Below, in pieces: positions 42,648 through 52,060 of a DNA stretch of 64,000 nucleotides. The DNA lies in NCBI RefSeq assembly GCF_004011505.1, contig NZ_SAUN01000001.1:10939501-11003500 (forward strand), in the 5' to 3' direction. The notes below the pieces were generated by a model. The model was not told where the DNA came from, ran no database searches, and saw only the letters and a program-made list of their open reading frames with translations. The translations under genes were made by a program, and so were the position numbers. The first letter of the stretch is position 1; every line of letters starts with the position of its first letter. The stretch is from Nonomuraea polychroma. GTDB taxonomy: Bacteria; Actinomycetota; Actinomycetes; Streptosporangiales; Streptosporangiaceae.

Positions 42648-45600
42648 TCACCGGCTCAGTCGCAGGGTCAGCACCTGGAACGGTCGCAAGGAGATCGGGA
42701 TGCCGCCGTCGGCCTCCACGGCAACGGGATTCCCTGGGAGGGGACGTTCCAGCAAGTCGGTGATCGTCGCACTGGAGACCGGGAACGAGGCGCGTAGCCG
42801 GGTGGTGGCCCGGCCGCCGAGCGACTCGTAGACCCGGACGATGACGTCACCGGACCGGTCGTCGGCGAGCTTGACCGCCTCGACGCAGGCGGCGGTGCCG
42901 TCGAGCGTCACCAAGGGCGAGGGCGGCGTGGCCGCGCCGCCGCTCGTCACGCGGAGCGGGAGGTTCAGCGCGTAGCCCGCCGCCACGGCGTCGCCGATGG
43001 CGGCGCCGGGGACGAGCGCGTAGGTCATTCGATGGCGTCCCTGGTCCGCGTCCGGGTCGGGGCAGCGCGGCGCGCGGACCAGGCTCAGCCGCACCGTGGT
43101 CGTGGTGCCGCCGTCGGCACGCGTGGTACGGGTCACGTCGTGGCCGTAGGTGGCGTCGTTCGCCAGCGCGATGCCGTACCCCGGCTCGCCGAGATGGATC
43201 CAGCGGTGGCAGGAGATCTCGAAGCGGGCCATGTCCCAGCTCGTGTTGGTGTGCGTGGCCCGGAACACGTGGCCGAACTGGATCTCGGCGGCCGTGCGGT
43301 CGGCGTGCACGTCGATCGGGAAGGCGGCCTTGAGGATCTTCTCCCGCTCGTGCCAGTCGATCTCGGTTTCGATCTCCACTCGCGGACTGCCGGCTGTGAG
43401 GCGAATGGTCTGGACGATCCTGGATGCCCCGAAGCGACGTTCGACGCGTACGGCGCCGACGAGCGGGCCCGAATCGACGATGGTGATCGCCTCGACCTCG
43501 TCGAGGTCGGTGTGCCGACGGCGATAGTGGGCGTCGATGTCCCAGGCGTCCCACTCGTTCGGCAGGTCGGTGTGCAGTTGCAGCAGATTGCCACGGGAGC
43601 CGGGCGCCAGCAGCTCCCGATGGTTCGCCACGTCGAGCACCGACGAGAGCAGGCCGGCCGCGTCCACCTCGACACGGATCAGGCCGTTGTAGAGCACCGT
43701 CCCTGTCTCGTCGCCGGTCGTGGTGACGGGGGATGGGGATGACGGCGCGTCGAGGCGTACCATGCCGGACGCCGGGACCTCGGCGAAGACGGCCGAGCCG
43801 CCGGGTGTGGTCACCACCTCGGCGCGCGGCCGTGGTGCCGCGTTGCAGACCCAGGTCGCCTGGCCGTCGCCGGTCACGGCGGAGACGGCCGCGGTGATGA
43901 TCTCCTCGAGCTCCGCGCGTACGCGGGCGTAGGTCAGCTCGGCCTCGCGATGGACCCAGGCGATCGAGCTGCCAGGCAGGATGTCGTGGAACTGGTGCAG
44001 CAGCACCGTTTTCCACAAGCGGTCCAGCTCGGCGTGCGGGTACACGAAGTCCGCGTGCACGGCCGCCGTCGCGGACCACAGCTCCGCCTCGCGCAGCAGG
44101 TGCTCGATGCGCCGGTTGCCGGCCTTGGTCCTGGCCTGGCTGGTGTAGGTGGCCCGATGCAGCTCCAGATAGAGCTCGCCGGACCAGACGGCCGCATCCG
44201 GCAGTTCCGCGCGGGCTGCGGCGAAGAACTCGTCCGGAGGTTCGATCTCGACCCGAGGCGAGCCCTCCAGATCACGTAGCCGCCGCGCCTTCTCCAGCAT
44301 CTCCCGGGTGGGGCCGCCGCCGCCGTCGCCGTGCCCGAAGGGGAGCAGCGAGCGGGTGCCCGCACCTTTCTCCGCATAATTGCGTACGGCATGCGCCAGC
44401 TCGGCGCCCTCGAACGTGCCGTTGTAGGTGTCGGCCGGCGGGAAGTGGGTGAAGATGCGGGTGCCGTCGATGCCCTCCCACCAGAAGGTGTGGTGCGGGA
44501 ACTTGTTGGTCTGGTTCCAGGAGATCTTCTGGGTGAGAAACCACTCCATCCCGGCAAGCCTGGCGAGCTGCGGATAGGCCGCGGTATAGCCGAACGAATC
44601 CGGCAGCCACACGCCGCGGCATTCCACCCCGAACTCGTCCATGAAGAAGCGCTTGCCGTGCACGAGCTGCCGGGCCAGGGCCTCCCCGCCCGGCAGGTTG
44701 CCGTCGGCCTCCACCCACATGCCGCCGATCGGCACCCACTGCCCGGCCTTGATCGTCTCCCGCATGCGCTCGAAGATCGCCGGGTGGTGTTCCTTGACCC
44801 ATGCGTACTGCTGCGCCTGTGGTCCGGCGAAGACGAACTCCGGATAGTCCTTCGCCAGGGCTGTGACGTTGGCGAAGGTACGGGAGGTCTTGCGCTTGGT
44901 CTCACGGATCGGCCAGAGCCAGGCGCTGTCGATGTGCGCGTGGCCGACCGCCGAGATCGTGTGGGCGCTGGCGTGGGCAGGACGGGACAGCGCGGCGGCC
45001 AGGCAGGCCCGGGCGGCCTGGGCTGTGCCCGCCACGTCCTGGAGGTCGAGGGCGTCCATGCTCCGCTCGAGGGCGCGCAGGATCTCGTGCCGCCGGGGAT
45101 CACCGGTCGCCAGCTCGGCCATCAGCTCCCGCAGCACCTCGACGTCCAGCTTCAGGTGCCAGACCTCCTTGTCCAGTACGGCGAGCTCGGCGCGGGCGAG
45201 GCGGTAGAGCGGCTCGTCGCCCGCCGTGGCCTTGTCGCCTAGCGAGGTCGGGAGGAAGCCGTTCGCGAGGATGTCGGGGTTGGCGGCCATCTCCAGCAGC
45301 AGCCCTGCCCGTTCCCCGGTGACGGGGACGTACTGGTTGCGCGGCTCGATGCCCTTGATCGGCCGGCCCTCCAGGTCGTACACCAGCGCCTCGGCCTGGT
45401 TGCCCGGCCAGTCGCCGACGAAGCCGAGGTCGAAGACGGCCTCCACGTGCCGTCCCGCCCACCATGCCGGAACGGCGCCGGTGGCGCGCAGCCAGGTCGT
45501 CGACCAGGGGCGCCCCCAGCGCGTGCCCACCTCGAAGGGCTCGTAGCGGGCGGCCAGCGCCTCCGCGACGGGCACCGGCTCGTCGGGGACGTGCCAGGCG

Positions 45601-45701
45601 GCCAGCTCGAGCGGCGCGGTTTCCGCGTACACGGCTGGTGTGATGCGTTCCCTGAGCACCCGGTCGATCCGGTTCTCGACGAGCTTCCTGTCGTCGTGCA
45701 T
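42648..45701 (-). CDS. Alpha-mannosidase, glycoside hydrolase family 38
   Basis: The 1,017-residue enzyme shows the GH38 zinc site GHAHIDSAW (His256, Asp258), the nucleophile Asp368 in WLPDSFGY, and HGDGGGGPT near residue 455. An alpha-mannosidase middle domain with QARTKAGNRRIEHLLREAE and a long C-terminal beta domain follow. No signal peptide is present, so it acts on imported oligosaccharides. ATG at 45701 lies 7 bases after the GH4 stop. The enzyme removes terminal alpha-mannose from glycans delivered by the adjacent ABC importer. Confidence 0.93.
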   Translation of the reverse strand: MHDDRKLVENRIDRVLRERITPAVYAETAPLELAAWHVPDEPVPVAEALAARYEPFEVGTRWGRPWSTTWLRATGAVPAWWAGRHVEAVFDLGFVGDWPGNQAEALVYDLEGRPIKGIEPRNQYVPVTGERAGLLLEMAANPDILANGFLPTSLGDKATAGDEPLYRLARAELAVLDKEVWHLKLDVEVLRELMAELATGDPRRHEILRALERSMDALDLQDVAGTAQAARACLAAALSRPAHASAHTISAVGHAHIDSAWLWPIRETKRKTSRTFANVTALAKDYPEFVFAGPQAQQYAWVKEHHPAIFERMRETIKAGQWVPIGGMWVEADGNLPGGEALARQLVHGKRFFMDEFGVECRGVWLPDSFGYTAAYPQLARLAGMEWFLTQKISWNQTNKFPHHTFWWEGIDGTRIFTHFPPADTYNGTFEGAELAHAVRNYAEKGAGTRSLLPFGHGDGGGGPTREMLEKARRLRDLEGSPRVEIEPPDEFFAAARAELPDAAVWSGELYLELHRATYTSQARTKAGNRRIEHLLREAELWSATAAVHADFVYPHAELDRLWKTVLLHQFHDILPGSSIAWVHREAELTYARVRAELEEIITAAVSAVTGDGQATWVCNAAPRPRAEVVTTPGGSAVFAEVPASGMVRLDAPSSPSPVTTTGDETGTVLYNGLIRVEVDAAGLLSSVLDVANHRELLAPGSRGNLLQLHTDLPNEWDAWDIDAHYRRRHTDLDEVEAITIVDSGPLVGAVRVERRFGASRIVQTIRLTAGSPRVEIETEIDWHEREKILKAAFPIDVHADRTAAEIQFGHVFRATHTNTSWDMARFEISCHRWIHLGEPGYGIALANDATYGHDVTRTTRADGGTTTTVRLSLVRAPRCPDPDADQGRHRMTYALVPGAAIGDAVAAGYALNLPLRVTSGGAATPPSPLVTLDGTAACVEAVKLADDRSGDVIVRVYESLGGRATTRLRASFPVSSATITDLLERPLPGNPVAVEADGGIPISLRPFQVLTLRLSR

Positions 45702-45708
45702 CGCGGTG

Positions 45709-47049
45709 TCAGTTCCTTCCGCGGAGGTAGCCGAGCTGCGGGAGCGCGCGCTCGTATCGGTCGAGGAGCCGGCCCGCCACCGCGACGGAGTCGACCAGCG
45801 GGTGGATGGCGAAGGCACGCAGCGCCGCCGCGCGGGAGCCCGTGGCGGCCGCCTCGATCACCGCCTGCTCCACCTCCTTGACGGCGCTCACCAGCCCGAG
45901 CGCGTGGCCGGGGAGCGGATCGACCGAGATGGGCCGCGCACCGTTGGCGTCCACGAAGCAGGGCACCTCCACCACGGCGCCGGGGTCCAGGCAGCCGATC
46001 GCGCCGTGCCCGCGGACGTTGAGGACGAGCGTGGTCCGCTCGTCGAGCGCGATCGCGCGCATGAGGGCCAGGGCGACCTGCTCGTAGCCGCCGGACTCGA
46101 GGTCGCCGGGCGCACGCTCGCCGATGCCGGAGGCCTCGCGGTTCTCCGCCATGTAGGTGGCTTCCCGCTCCAGCCGGACGCTCTCCCACGTGGCCAGCGC
46201 CGAGCCGCCGGTGTGCGTGTAGAACCGCCGTTGCTGCTCGATGAGCACGGAGCCGCGGGTCTGCCGGGCGGCGCGCGCGGCGGCCACCGCCTCCCTGGTG
46301 AAGTAGTAGTAGTGCAGGTATTCGTTGGGGATGCAGCCGAGGGTGCGCAGCCAGTCGACGCCGAAGAGCCTGCCCTCCTCGAAGGAGCCCAGGGCGTCGT
46401 CGTCCCGCAGGAGATCGGGCAGCACGTCGCGGCCCTTGACGCGGAGGCCGCGCAGCCAGCCGAGATGGTTCAGCCCGGCGTAGTCGAGCCACACGGTCGC
46501 GGGGTCCACGCCGAGTGCACCGGCCGCCCGCCGGCCCAGCGCTATCGGGGAGTCGCAGATGCCGATGACGCGGTCGCCGAGGAAGTGGGACATGGCCTCG
46601 GTGACCATGCCCGCCGGGTTGGTGAAGTTGATGACCCACGCCTCGGGCGCCGCCTCAGCGATGCGCTGCGCGAGCTCGCGGGCGGCGGGGACGGTGCGCA
46701 GGCCGTACGCGATGCCGCCGGCGCCGACGGTCTCCTGGCCGGGCACTCCCTCGTCGAGGGCCACCCGCTCGTCGATGGCACGCCCTTCCAGGCCGCCGAT
46801 GCGGATGGCGGAGAAGATGAAGTCGGCCCCGCAGACGGCCTCGGTGAGGTCGGTGGTGGCGTGCACCTCCGGGGCGTCCGGCACGCCCTCCGCCAGCTCA
46901 CGCAGCACCCGCTGGATCGCCGAGATCCGGGAGGCGTCGAGGTCGTGGAGCGTCACGTGGGTGACCCGGCCTTTGCCGCGATCGGCGAGCAGGGCGCGGT
47001 AGACGAGCGGTACGCGGAACCCGCCCCCGCCGAGAACGGTCAGCCTCAT
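45709..47049 (-). CDS. Glycoside hydrolase family 4 enzyme (6-phospho-beta-glucosidase-like)
   Basis: The 446-residue protein has an NAD-binding start (LTVLGGGGFRVPLVYRALL). The GH4 landmarks INFTNPAGMVTEAM and GICDSPIALGRRAAG (catalytic Cys, metal site), GLNHLGW and GCIPNEYLHYYY are present. GH4 enzymes use NAD and Mn in an oxidation-elimination mechanism and usually act on 6-phosphorylated sugars. Here the neighbours are an ABC importer and a PfkB kinase rather than a PTS, so the substrate may be phosphorylated after import or be unphosphorylated. Its ATG overlaps the DeoR stop. Confidence 0.9.
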   Translation of the reverse strand: MRLTVLGGGGFRVPLVYRALLADRGKGRVTHVTLHDLDASRISAIQRVLRELAEGVPDAPEVHATTDLTEAVCGADFIFSAIRIGGLEGRAIDERVALDEGVPGQETVGAGGIAYGLRTVPAARELAQRIAEAAPEAWVINFTNPAGMVTEAMSHFLGDRVIGICDSPIALGRRAAGALGVDPATVWLDYAGLNHLGWLRGLRVKGRDVLPDLLRDDDALGSFEEGRLFGVDWLRTLGCIPNEYLHYYYFTREAVAAARAARQTRGSVLIEQQRRFYTHTGGSALATWESVRLEREATYMAENREASGIGERAPGDLESGGYEQVALALMRAIALDERTTLVLNVRGHGAIGCLDPGAVVEVPCFVDANGARPISVDPLPGHALGLVSAVKEVEQAVIEAAATGSRAAALRAFAIHPLVDSVAVAGRLLDRYERALPQLGYLRGRN

Positions 47050-47798
47050 ACGGTGATCACCTCGACGCCCGCCTCCCGCATGGCGGTCAGCGTCGCCTGG
47101 TCGCCGGGGGCGTTGGTGACGATGACGTCGAGATCCTCCGGGCCGCAGACCCGGGCCATCCCGGTGCCGGGGAACTTCCCCATGTCCGCGACCAGGACCA
47201 CCTGGTCGCTCGCCGCGATCATGGCGCGCTTGACCGGCACCTCGACCACGGTGGTGTCCATGACGTGCCCGCCGGGACGCACCCCGCTGGTGCCGAGGAA
47301 GAGCCGGTCGGCCTTGATCTGGCGCAGGTTGTCCTCGGTCAGGAAGCCCACCAGCGACCGGTAGTCGCGGCGGACCATGCCGCCCAGCATGATGAGCTGA
47401 ATGTCCTCCTCGTCGTGGAGCTCCTCGAGCACGGCGAGGCTGCTGGTGACGACGGTGAGGGACCGGCCGCGCAGGTAGCTGGCGACGCGGTGCGCGGTCG
47501 TGCCGATGTCGAGCAGGACGGTCTCCTCGTCCTTGACCATCTCTGCGCATCTTTGCGCGATCTTGTCCTTCTCCGCTCCGCGCACCGCCGCCACGTCCAC
47601 GAACGGATCGTCCCGCTCGTCGATGGGCATGGCGCCGCCGTAGACGCGCCGGAGCAGCCCTTCGTCGTGTAACTGGACGAGGTCGCGGCGGATCGTCGCA
47701 GGACTGGCGTGGAGGCGCTCGGCAAGCGCCTCCACGGTGGCGGGGCCTTCTGAGCGCACAATGCGCACGATCATCTCGTGGCGTCGGTCCCGGAGCAT
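47046..47798 (-). CDS. DeoR-family transcriptional repressor
   Basis: The 250-residue protein has an N-terminal winged HTH (LRDRRHEMIVRIVRSEGPATVEALAERLHASPATIRRDLVQLH) and a DeoR C-terminal sugar-phosphate sensor domain with LDIGTTAHRVASYL and GTSGVRPGGHVMDTT. ATG at 47798 fits the family start better than a TTG nine codons upstream. It is the first gene of the minus-strand arm (DeoR, GH4, GH38) and faces the kinase/importer arm. A dyad at 47855-47880 in the shared promoter is the likely operator. The effector should be a phosphorylated sugar of this pathway. Confidence 0.9.
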   Translation of the reverse strand: MLRDRRHEMIVRIVRSEGPATVEALAERLHASPATIRRDLVQLHDEGLLRRVYGGAMPIDERDDPFVDVAAVRGAEKDKIAQRCAEMVKDEETVLLDIGTTAHRVASYLRGRSLTVVTSSLAVLEELHDEEDIQLIMLGGMVRRDYRSLVGFLTEDNLRQIKADRLFLGTSGVRPGGHVMDTTVVEVPVKRAMIAASDQVVLVADMGKFPGTGMARVCGPEDLDVIVTNAPGDQATLTAMREAGVEVITV

Positions 47799-47854
47799 GA
47801 CTGGGACAGTAGCGCGCAAACACAATCACTGCTAGAGGAAATTTTAGAAATATT

Positions 47855-47880
47855 TGAGCGAACTATTGCATAGTCGCTCA
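47855..47880. promoter_or_regulatory. Candidate DeoR operator in the divergent promoter
   Basis: TGAGCGAACTAT and ATAGTCGCTCA are inverted arms around a three-base centre, with one bulged base in the left arm. The site lies in a strikingly AT-rich stretch (47821-47880) between the DeoR gene and the PfkB kinase gene, where one repressor could silence both arms of the locus. Confidence 0.55.
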
Positions 47881-47942
47881 CGAGGGTGCACGATCCTGCC
47901 TAAATTCGGCGAGGTGCCTGTGCGCCAGAAGTGGGCGGAGCG

Positions 47943-48923
47943 ATGCCTGACAACGCGGTCCAGCCGCAACTCGATGTCTTCGTCTCCGGCCTGCTCTTCT
48001 TCGACGTGGTCTTCGCCGGCCTGGAACAGGGGCCCAAGCCCGGCACGGAGATCTGGACCACCGAGATGGCCTCGGGGCCCGGCGGCATCGCGAACTTCGC
48101 GTACACGCTGGCCCGGCTCGGCCTGCGGTCCGGTCTCGCGGCGGCCTTCGGCGACGATCCCTTCGGCCGGTACTGCTGGACGGCACTCAGCGAGGGAGAA
48201 GGCGTGGACCTCACCCGGTCCCGTCTGTTCTCTGGATGGTCCACCCCGACCACCGCGTCCCTGGCCTACGACGGCGATCGCGCGCTGATCACCCACGGCT
48301 CTCCACCACCCCTGGGGGCGGACGAGATGATCGGCGATCCTCCAGCGGCTCGGGCGGCGATCGTCCACCTCGGCCCAGAGCCCGTGGATTGGCCGGCGAA
48401 GACAGGTGGCCTCGTCTTCGCCGACGTGGGCTGGGATCCCACGGAGCAATGGTCGTCGGCGATGCTCGATCAGCTCGCCGGGTGCCACGCCTTCATGCCC
48501 AACGCTCATGAGGCCATGAGCTACACCAGAACGCACACACCCGCGGCGGCGCTCTCCAGGTTGGGGGACCTGGTGCCGCTCGCGGTCGTCACCTGTGGAG
48601 GTGATGGCGTCCTCGCCGTGGATGCGAGCACAGGCGAGGCCGCGAACGTCCCCGGGCTGCCGGTGGACGTCCACGACCCGACCGGAGCCGGCGACGTGTT
48701 CGGCGCCGGTCTTGTCGTGGGGACCCTGGCCGGCTGGCCGCTCGCCGAGCGGATCCGGTTCGCCAACCTCGTCGCGGCCCTGTCGGTGCGGCGTGTGGGC
48801 GGCGCGCCCTCCGCGCCTCGCTGGGCCGACGTGGCCGGCTGGTGGCGGGACCTCACCGACCAGCGGCTGCGCCGCGAGTACGGCTTCATCCCCGATGTCA
48901 TCCCCCATAACCCGGAGGGTTAG
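47943..48923 (+). CDS. PfkB-family carbohydrate kinase
   Basis: The 326-residue protein has the PfkB start (DVFVSGLLFFDVVFAGLE), a substrate-binding glycine pair in SGPGGIANFAYTLARLG, and the ATP/catalytic signature DPTGAGDVFGAG with the catalytic Asp. It phosphorylates a sugar or sugar derivative released from imported glycans. ATG at 47943 directly follows GGCGGAG; a GTG four codons earlier is an alternative. It is the first gene of the rightward arm, which continues with the binding protein two bases after its stop. Confidence 0.88.
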   Translation: MPDNAVQPQLDVFVSGLLFFDVVFAGLEQGPKPGTEIWTTEMASGPGGIANFAYTLARLGLRSGLAAAFGDDPFGRYCWTALSEGEGVDLTRSRLFSGWSTPTTASLAYDGDRALITHGSPPPLGADEMIGDPPAARAAIVHLGPEPVDWPAKTGGLVFADVGWDPTEQWSSAMLDQLAGCHAFMPNAHEAMSYTRTHTPAAALSRLGDLVPLAVVTCGGDGVLAVDASTGEAANVPGLPVDVHDPTGAGDVFGAGLVVGTLAGWPLAERIRFANLVAALSVRRVGGAPSAPRWADVAGWWRDLTDQRLRREYGFIPDVIPHNPEG

Positions 48924-48925
48924 AA

Positions 48926-50215
48926 ATGGAACTTTCCCGCAGAAGGCTCATCCAGTCCGGACTCCTCTCCATAGCGGCGGCAGGCATCGGGAGCACGGCG
49001 GCCTGTGGTGGCTCAGGGAGCACCGCCGCGAGCGGCGGCGGAGCCAAGGAGCTGACGCTCTGGTACTGGGGCGGCGGGCTGAGCGACAAGGTCGTGGCCG
49101 ACGCCGTCAAACAGTTCTCCCAGACCACGCTCAAGCCGTCCGTGATCGGCGGCGACTTCAAGCAGAAGCTGGTCGCCACGATGAACGGCCGTAAGTTCGT
49201 ACCCGACATCACCGGCATCAAGGGCGAGAACATCGCCTCCATGCTGGCGGAGTCCGACCGGTTCATCGATCTCAACACCCTGGGCGCGGACAAGCTGGCC
49301 TCGCAGTACGTCGAGTGGAAGTGGAAGCAGGGCTCCACCACCGACGGCAAGCTCATCGGCTTCCCGATCGACATCGGGCCCACCGCGCTGTTCTACCGCA
49401 ACGACCTCTTCGAGAAGGCGGGCCTGCCCGCCGACCCCGCCGAGGTCGGCACGTCGATGTCCACCTGGGACACGTTCTTCGAAGCCGGGGTGAAGCTCAA
49501 GAAGGCCAACCCGGACGCGTTCATCATCGACTCGGCCGAGGGGCTGTTCGACAAGATGGTCGGCCAGGGGACCAAACGGTTCATCGACGAGAGCAACAAG
49601 TTCATCGGCGACCAGGACCACATCCGCGGCGCCTGGGACATGGTGATCAAGGCCAATGGGCTCGGCATCATCGCTCCCAAATACGACGGCCCGGACTGGA
49701 ACGCCGCCGCCGCCCAGGGCAAGCTGGCCGGGACCGTGGGCGCAGCCTGGTTCGCGCTGGACCTCAAGAACGGCGTGGAGGCCACCTCGGGCAAATGGCG
49801 GGTGGCGCCCATGCCGGGCGGGCCGGCGAACATCGGCGGATCGTTCCTGGCGCTGACCAGGGAGTGCCGGGATCCCCAGCTGGCGTTCCAGATCGTCACG
49901 TGGCTTCTGAGCGCCGACAACCAGGCCCGGGGCTTCACCGACGCGGCCCTGTTCCCGTCCACGTCCGCCTCCTACGACATGCCCGCGCTGACCGGAGGGG
50001 ACCCGTTCTTCGGGGACCAGAAGACGATCGAGGTGTTCGGGCCGGCCGCGAAGAACATCCCGATCCAGTACGAGGCGCCCGCGGACGCGGCCGTGGCCCA
50101 GCCCTTCAAGGACGAGATCATCAACGTCTGGACCAAGGGCAAGAACGCCGACACCGCCTGGACGGACGCGGTGAGCTCGGCCAAGCAGATCGCCGGGCGC
50201 CAGGGCGTGAGCTGA
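48926..50215 (+). CDS. Carbohydrate ABC transporter substrate-binding lipoprotein (CUT1), Tat signal
   Basis: The 429-residue protein begins with a twin-arginine motif (LSRRRLIQSGLLS) and a lipobox ending STAAC, so it is exported folded by Tat and lipid-anchored. The remainder is an SBP_bac_1 fold (ELTLWYWGGG, GLPADPAEVGTSMSTWDTFFEAG and a Trp-rich ligand face). GGAGGG precedes the ATG. It delivers oligosaccharide to the two downstream permeases. No ATPase gene is present, as is common for CUT1 systems that share a general MsiK-type ATPase. Confidence 0.9.
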   Translation: MELSRRRLIQSGLLSIAAAGIGSTAACGGSGSTAASGGGAKELTLWYWGGGLSDKVVADAVKQFSQTTLKPSVIGGDFKQKLVATMNGRKFVPDITGIKGENIASMLAESDRFIDLNTLGADKLASQYVEWKWKQGSTTDGKLIGFPIDIGPTALFYRNDLFEKAGLPADPAEVGTSMSTWDTFFEAGVKLKKANPDAFIIDSAEGLFDKMVGQGTKRFIDESNKFIGDQDHIRGAWDMVIKANGLGIIAPKYDGPDWNAAAAQGKLAGTVGAAWFALDLKNGVEATSGKWRVAPMPGGPANIGGSFLALTRECRDPQLAFQIVTWLLSADNQARGFTDAALFPSTSASYDMPALTGGDPFFGDQKTIEVFGPAAKNIPIQYEAPADAAVAQPFKDEIINVWTKGKNADTAWTDAVSSAKQIAGRQGVS

Positions 50216-50222
50216 GAGGACG

Positions 50223-51233
50223 GTGCCCCTCATGTCCGCCCGCACCTCCGCGCGCGCATCCACCGGCATGCCCGGGCCCGCCACGGCCGCCACCGGCCGC
50301 GGCGGGCCGCCCGGCGCCCGGCACGCCCGGCCGAAGGGCGCATGGCGCCGCTATTGGCCGCAGTATGTGTCCATCTCACCCTTCTTCCTGCTCTTCACTG
50401 TGTTCATGCTGGTGCCGGTGTTGTTCTCGCTCTATCTGGCGTTCCACAAGTGGAACGGCCTGGGCGAGATGGAGTTCGTCGGCCCACGGAACTTCGAGCT
50501 CCTGATGCAGGACGAGATGTTCTGGCAGGCGCTGCAGAACACCTTCCTGATCTGGTTCATGTCCACGATCCCGATGTTGTTCCTGGCCCTGGTCGTGGCG
50601 AACATGCTCAACTCGGCGGTGCGGTTCACCGGGTTCTACCGGATCGCCTACTTCGTGCCGAACGTCACGTCGGTCGTCGCGGTCACGATCTTCTTCGGCT
50701 CGGTGTTCAGCACGAACTTCGGGCTGATCAACGCCATCCTGCAGTGGTTGTCGGCCTCGCCGGTCCCGTGGCTGGTCAACGAGTGGACGATCAAAATCGT
50801 CATCTCCGCGATCATCTGCTGGCAGTGGACCGGCTACAACGCGATCATCTACCTCGCCGGCCTGCAGGCCATCCCGAGCGAGATGTACGAGGCCGCCAGG
50901 ATCGACGGCGCGGGCCCCGTGCAGCTCTTCTTCCGCATCACGATCCCCATGCTGCGCCCGATCATCCTGTTCACGGTCGTCGTCTCGACCATCAACGGCA
51001 TGCAGACCTTCACCGAGCCGCAGGTGCTCTTCGGCATCAACTCGGCCAACAACGCCAGCTCGGGCGGCCCGGGCGGGGCCGGACTCACCGCGATCCTGTA
51101 CTTCTACCGGGAGGCGTTCAACAACAACGACTACGGGTACGGCGCCGCGATCGCGTGGGCGGTGTTCGTGGCCATCCTGCTGTTCACCGCGATCAACTGG
51201 CGCATCGTGCAGCGCCGGGAACGGGGGCTGTGA
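50223..51233 (+). CDS. CUT1 sugar ABC transporter permease (MalF type)
   Basis: The 336-residue protein has a basic N-terminal tail of about 45 residues, six transmembrane helices and the permease EAA loop EMYEAARIDGAGPVQLFFRITIPML at about residues 220-244. GTG at 50223 or ATG at 50232 could be used. It pairs with the next permease; a one-base overlap (TGATG) couples them. Confidence 0.9.
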   Translation: MPLMSARTSARASTGMPGPATAATGRGGPPGARHARPKGAWRRYWPQYVSISPFFLLFTVFMLVPVLFSLYLAFHKWNGLGEMEFVGPRNFELLMQDEMFWQALQNTFLIWFMSTIPMLFLALVVANMLNSAVRFTGFYRIAYFVPNVTSVVAVTIFFGSVFSTNFGLINAILQWLSASPVPWLVNEWTIKIVISAIICWQWTGYNAIIYLAGLQAIPSEMYEAARIDGAGPVQLFFRITIPMLRPIILFTVVVSTINGMQTFTEPQVLFGINSANNASSGGPGGAGLTAILYFYREAFNNNDYGYGAAIAWAVFVAILLFTAINWRIVQRRERGL

Positions 51234-52060
51234 TGATCGCCACGCGGCTGAGGGCCGCCGCCCTGCACCTTGTCCTGGTCGTGGGAGCTCTCATCTCGCT
51301 GTTCCCGTTCTACTGGACCGCCGTCATGGCGACCAACACCACCAAGGAGATGTACCAGGTCCCGCCGAGGGTGACCTTCGGGCCCGCGCTGTTCGAGAAC
51401 ATCGGGCGGCTGCTGAGCTCCATCGACTTCTTCGGCTCGATGCTGAACACGTTGATCGTCGCGTCCTGCACGACCGCCCTCGTCCTGTTCTTCGACTCGA
51501 TCGCGGCCTTCGCCTTCGCCAAATACGAGTTTCCCGGACGGCGGATCATGTTCGGCCTGCTCCTGCTGACGTACATGTTGCCGATGCAACTCGCGCTCAT
51601 CCCGCAATTCGTGATCATGGCGGAACTGGGCTGGGTGGGCACCCTGAACGCGCTGATCGTCCCGGCCGCCGCGAACGCGTTCGGCATCTTCTGGCTGCGC
51701 CAGTACATCAAGGGGGCGGTGCCCGACGACGTGCTCGCCGCGGCGCGCATCGACGGTGCGGGGTTCTTCCGGCAGTACTGGCATGTGGGACTCCCCGCCA
51801 TCCGGCCCGGCCTGGCCTTCCTCGGCATCACCACGTTCATCGCCGCCTGGAACGACTACACCTGGCCGCTGATCGTCATGGTCGACCCGTCGAACCTGAC
51901 CCTCCAGGTCGCGCTCTCCCAGCTCAACACCGTGCACAACCTGGACTACAGTCTTGTCCTCACAGGAGCGCTGCTCGCCGTGCTGCCGCTCGCGGTGGTG
52001 TTCGTCCTGTTCGCCCGCGGCTTCATCCGCGACGCCATGAAGGGTGCGCTCCGTGGGTGA
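51233..52060 (+). CDS. CUT1 sugar ABC transporter permease (MalG type)
   Basis: The 275-residue protein has six helices and the EAA loop DDVLAAARIDGAGFFRQYWHVGLPAIRPGLA. ATG at 51233 overlaps the previous stop by one base. Its C-terminus overlaps the start of the GH29 gene, so the importer and the fucosidase are one transcription unit. Confidence 0.9.
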   Translation: MIATRLRAAALHLVLVVGALISLFPFYWTAVMATNTTKEMYQVPPRVTFGPALFENIGRLLSSIDFFGSMLNTLIVASCTTALVLFFDSIAAFAFAKYEFPGRRIMFGLLLLTYMLPMQLALIPQFVIMAELGWVGTLNALIVPAAANAFGIFWLRQYIKGAVPDDVLAAARIDGAGFFRQYWHVGLPAIRPGLAFLGITTFIAAWNDYTWPLIVMVDPSNLTLQVALSQLNTVHNLDYSLVLTGALLAVLPLAVVFVLFARGFIRDAMKGALRG

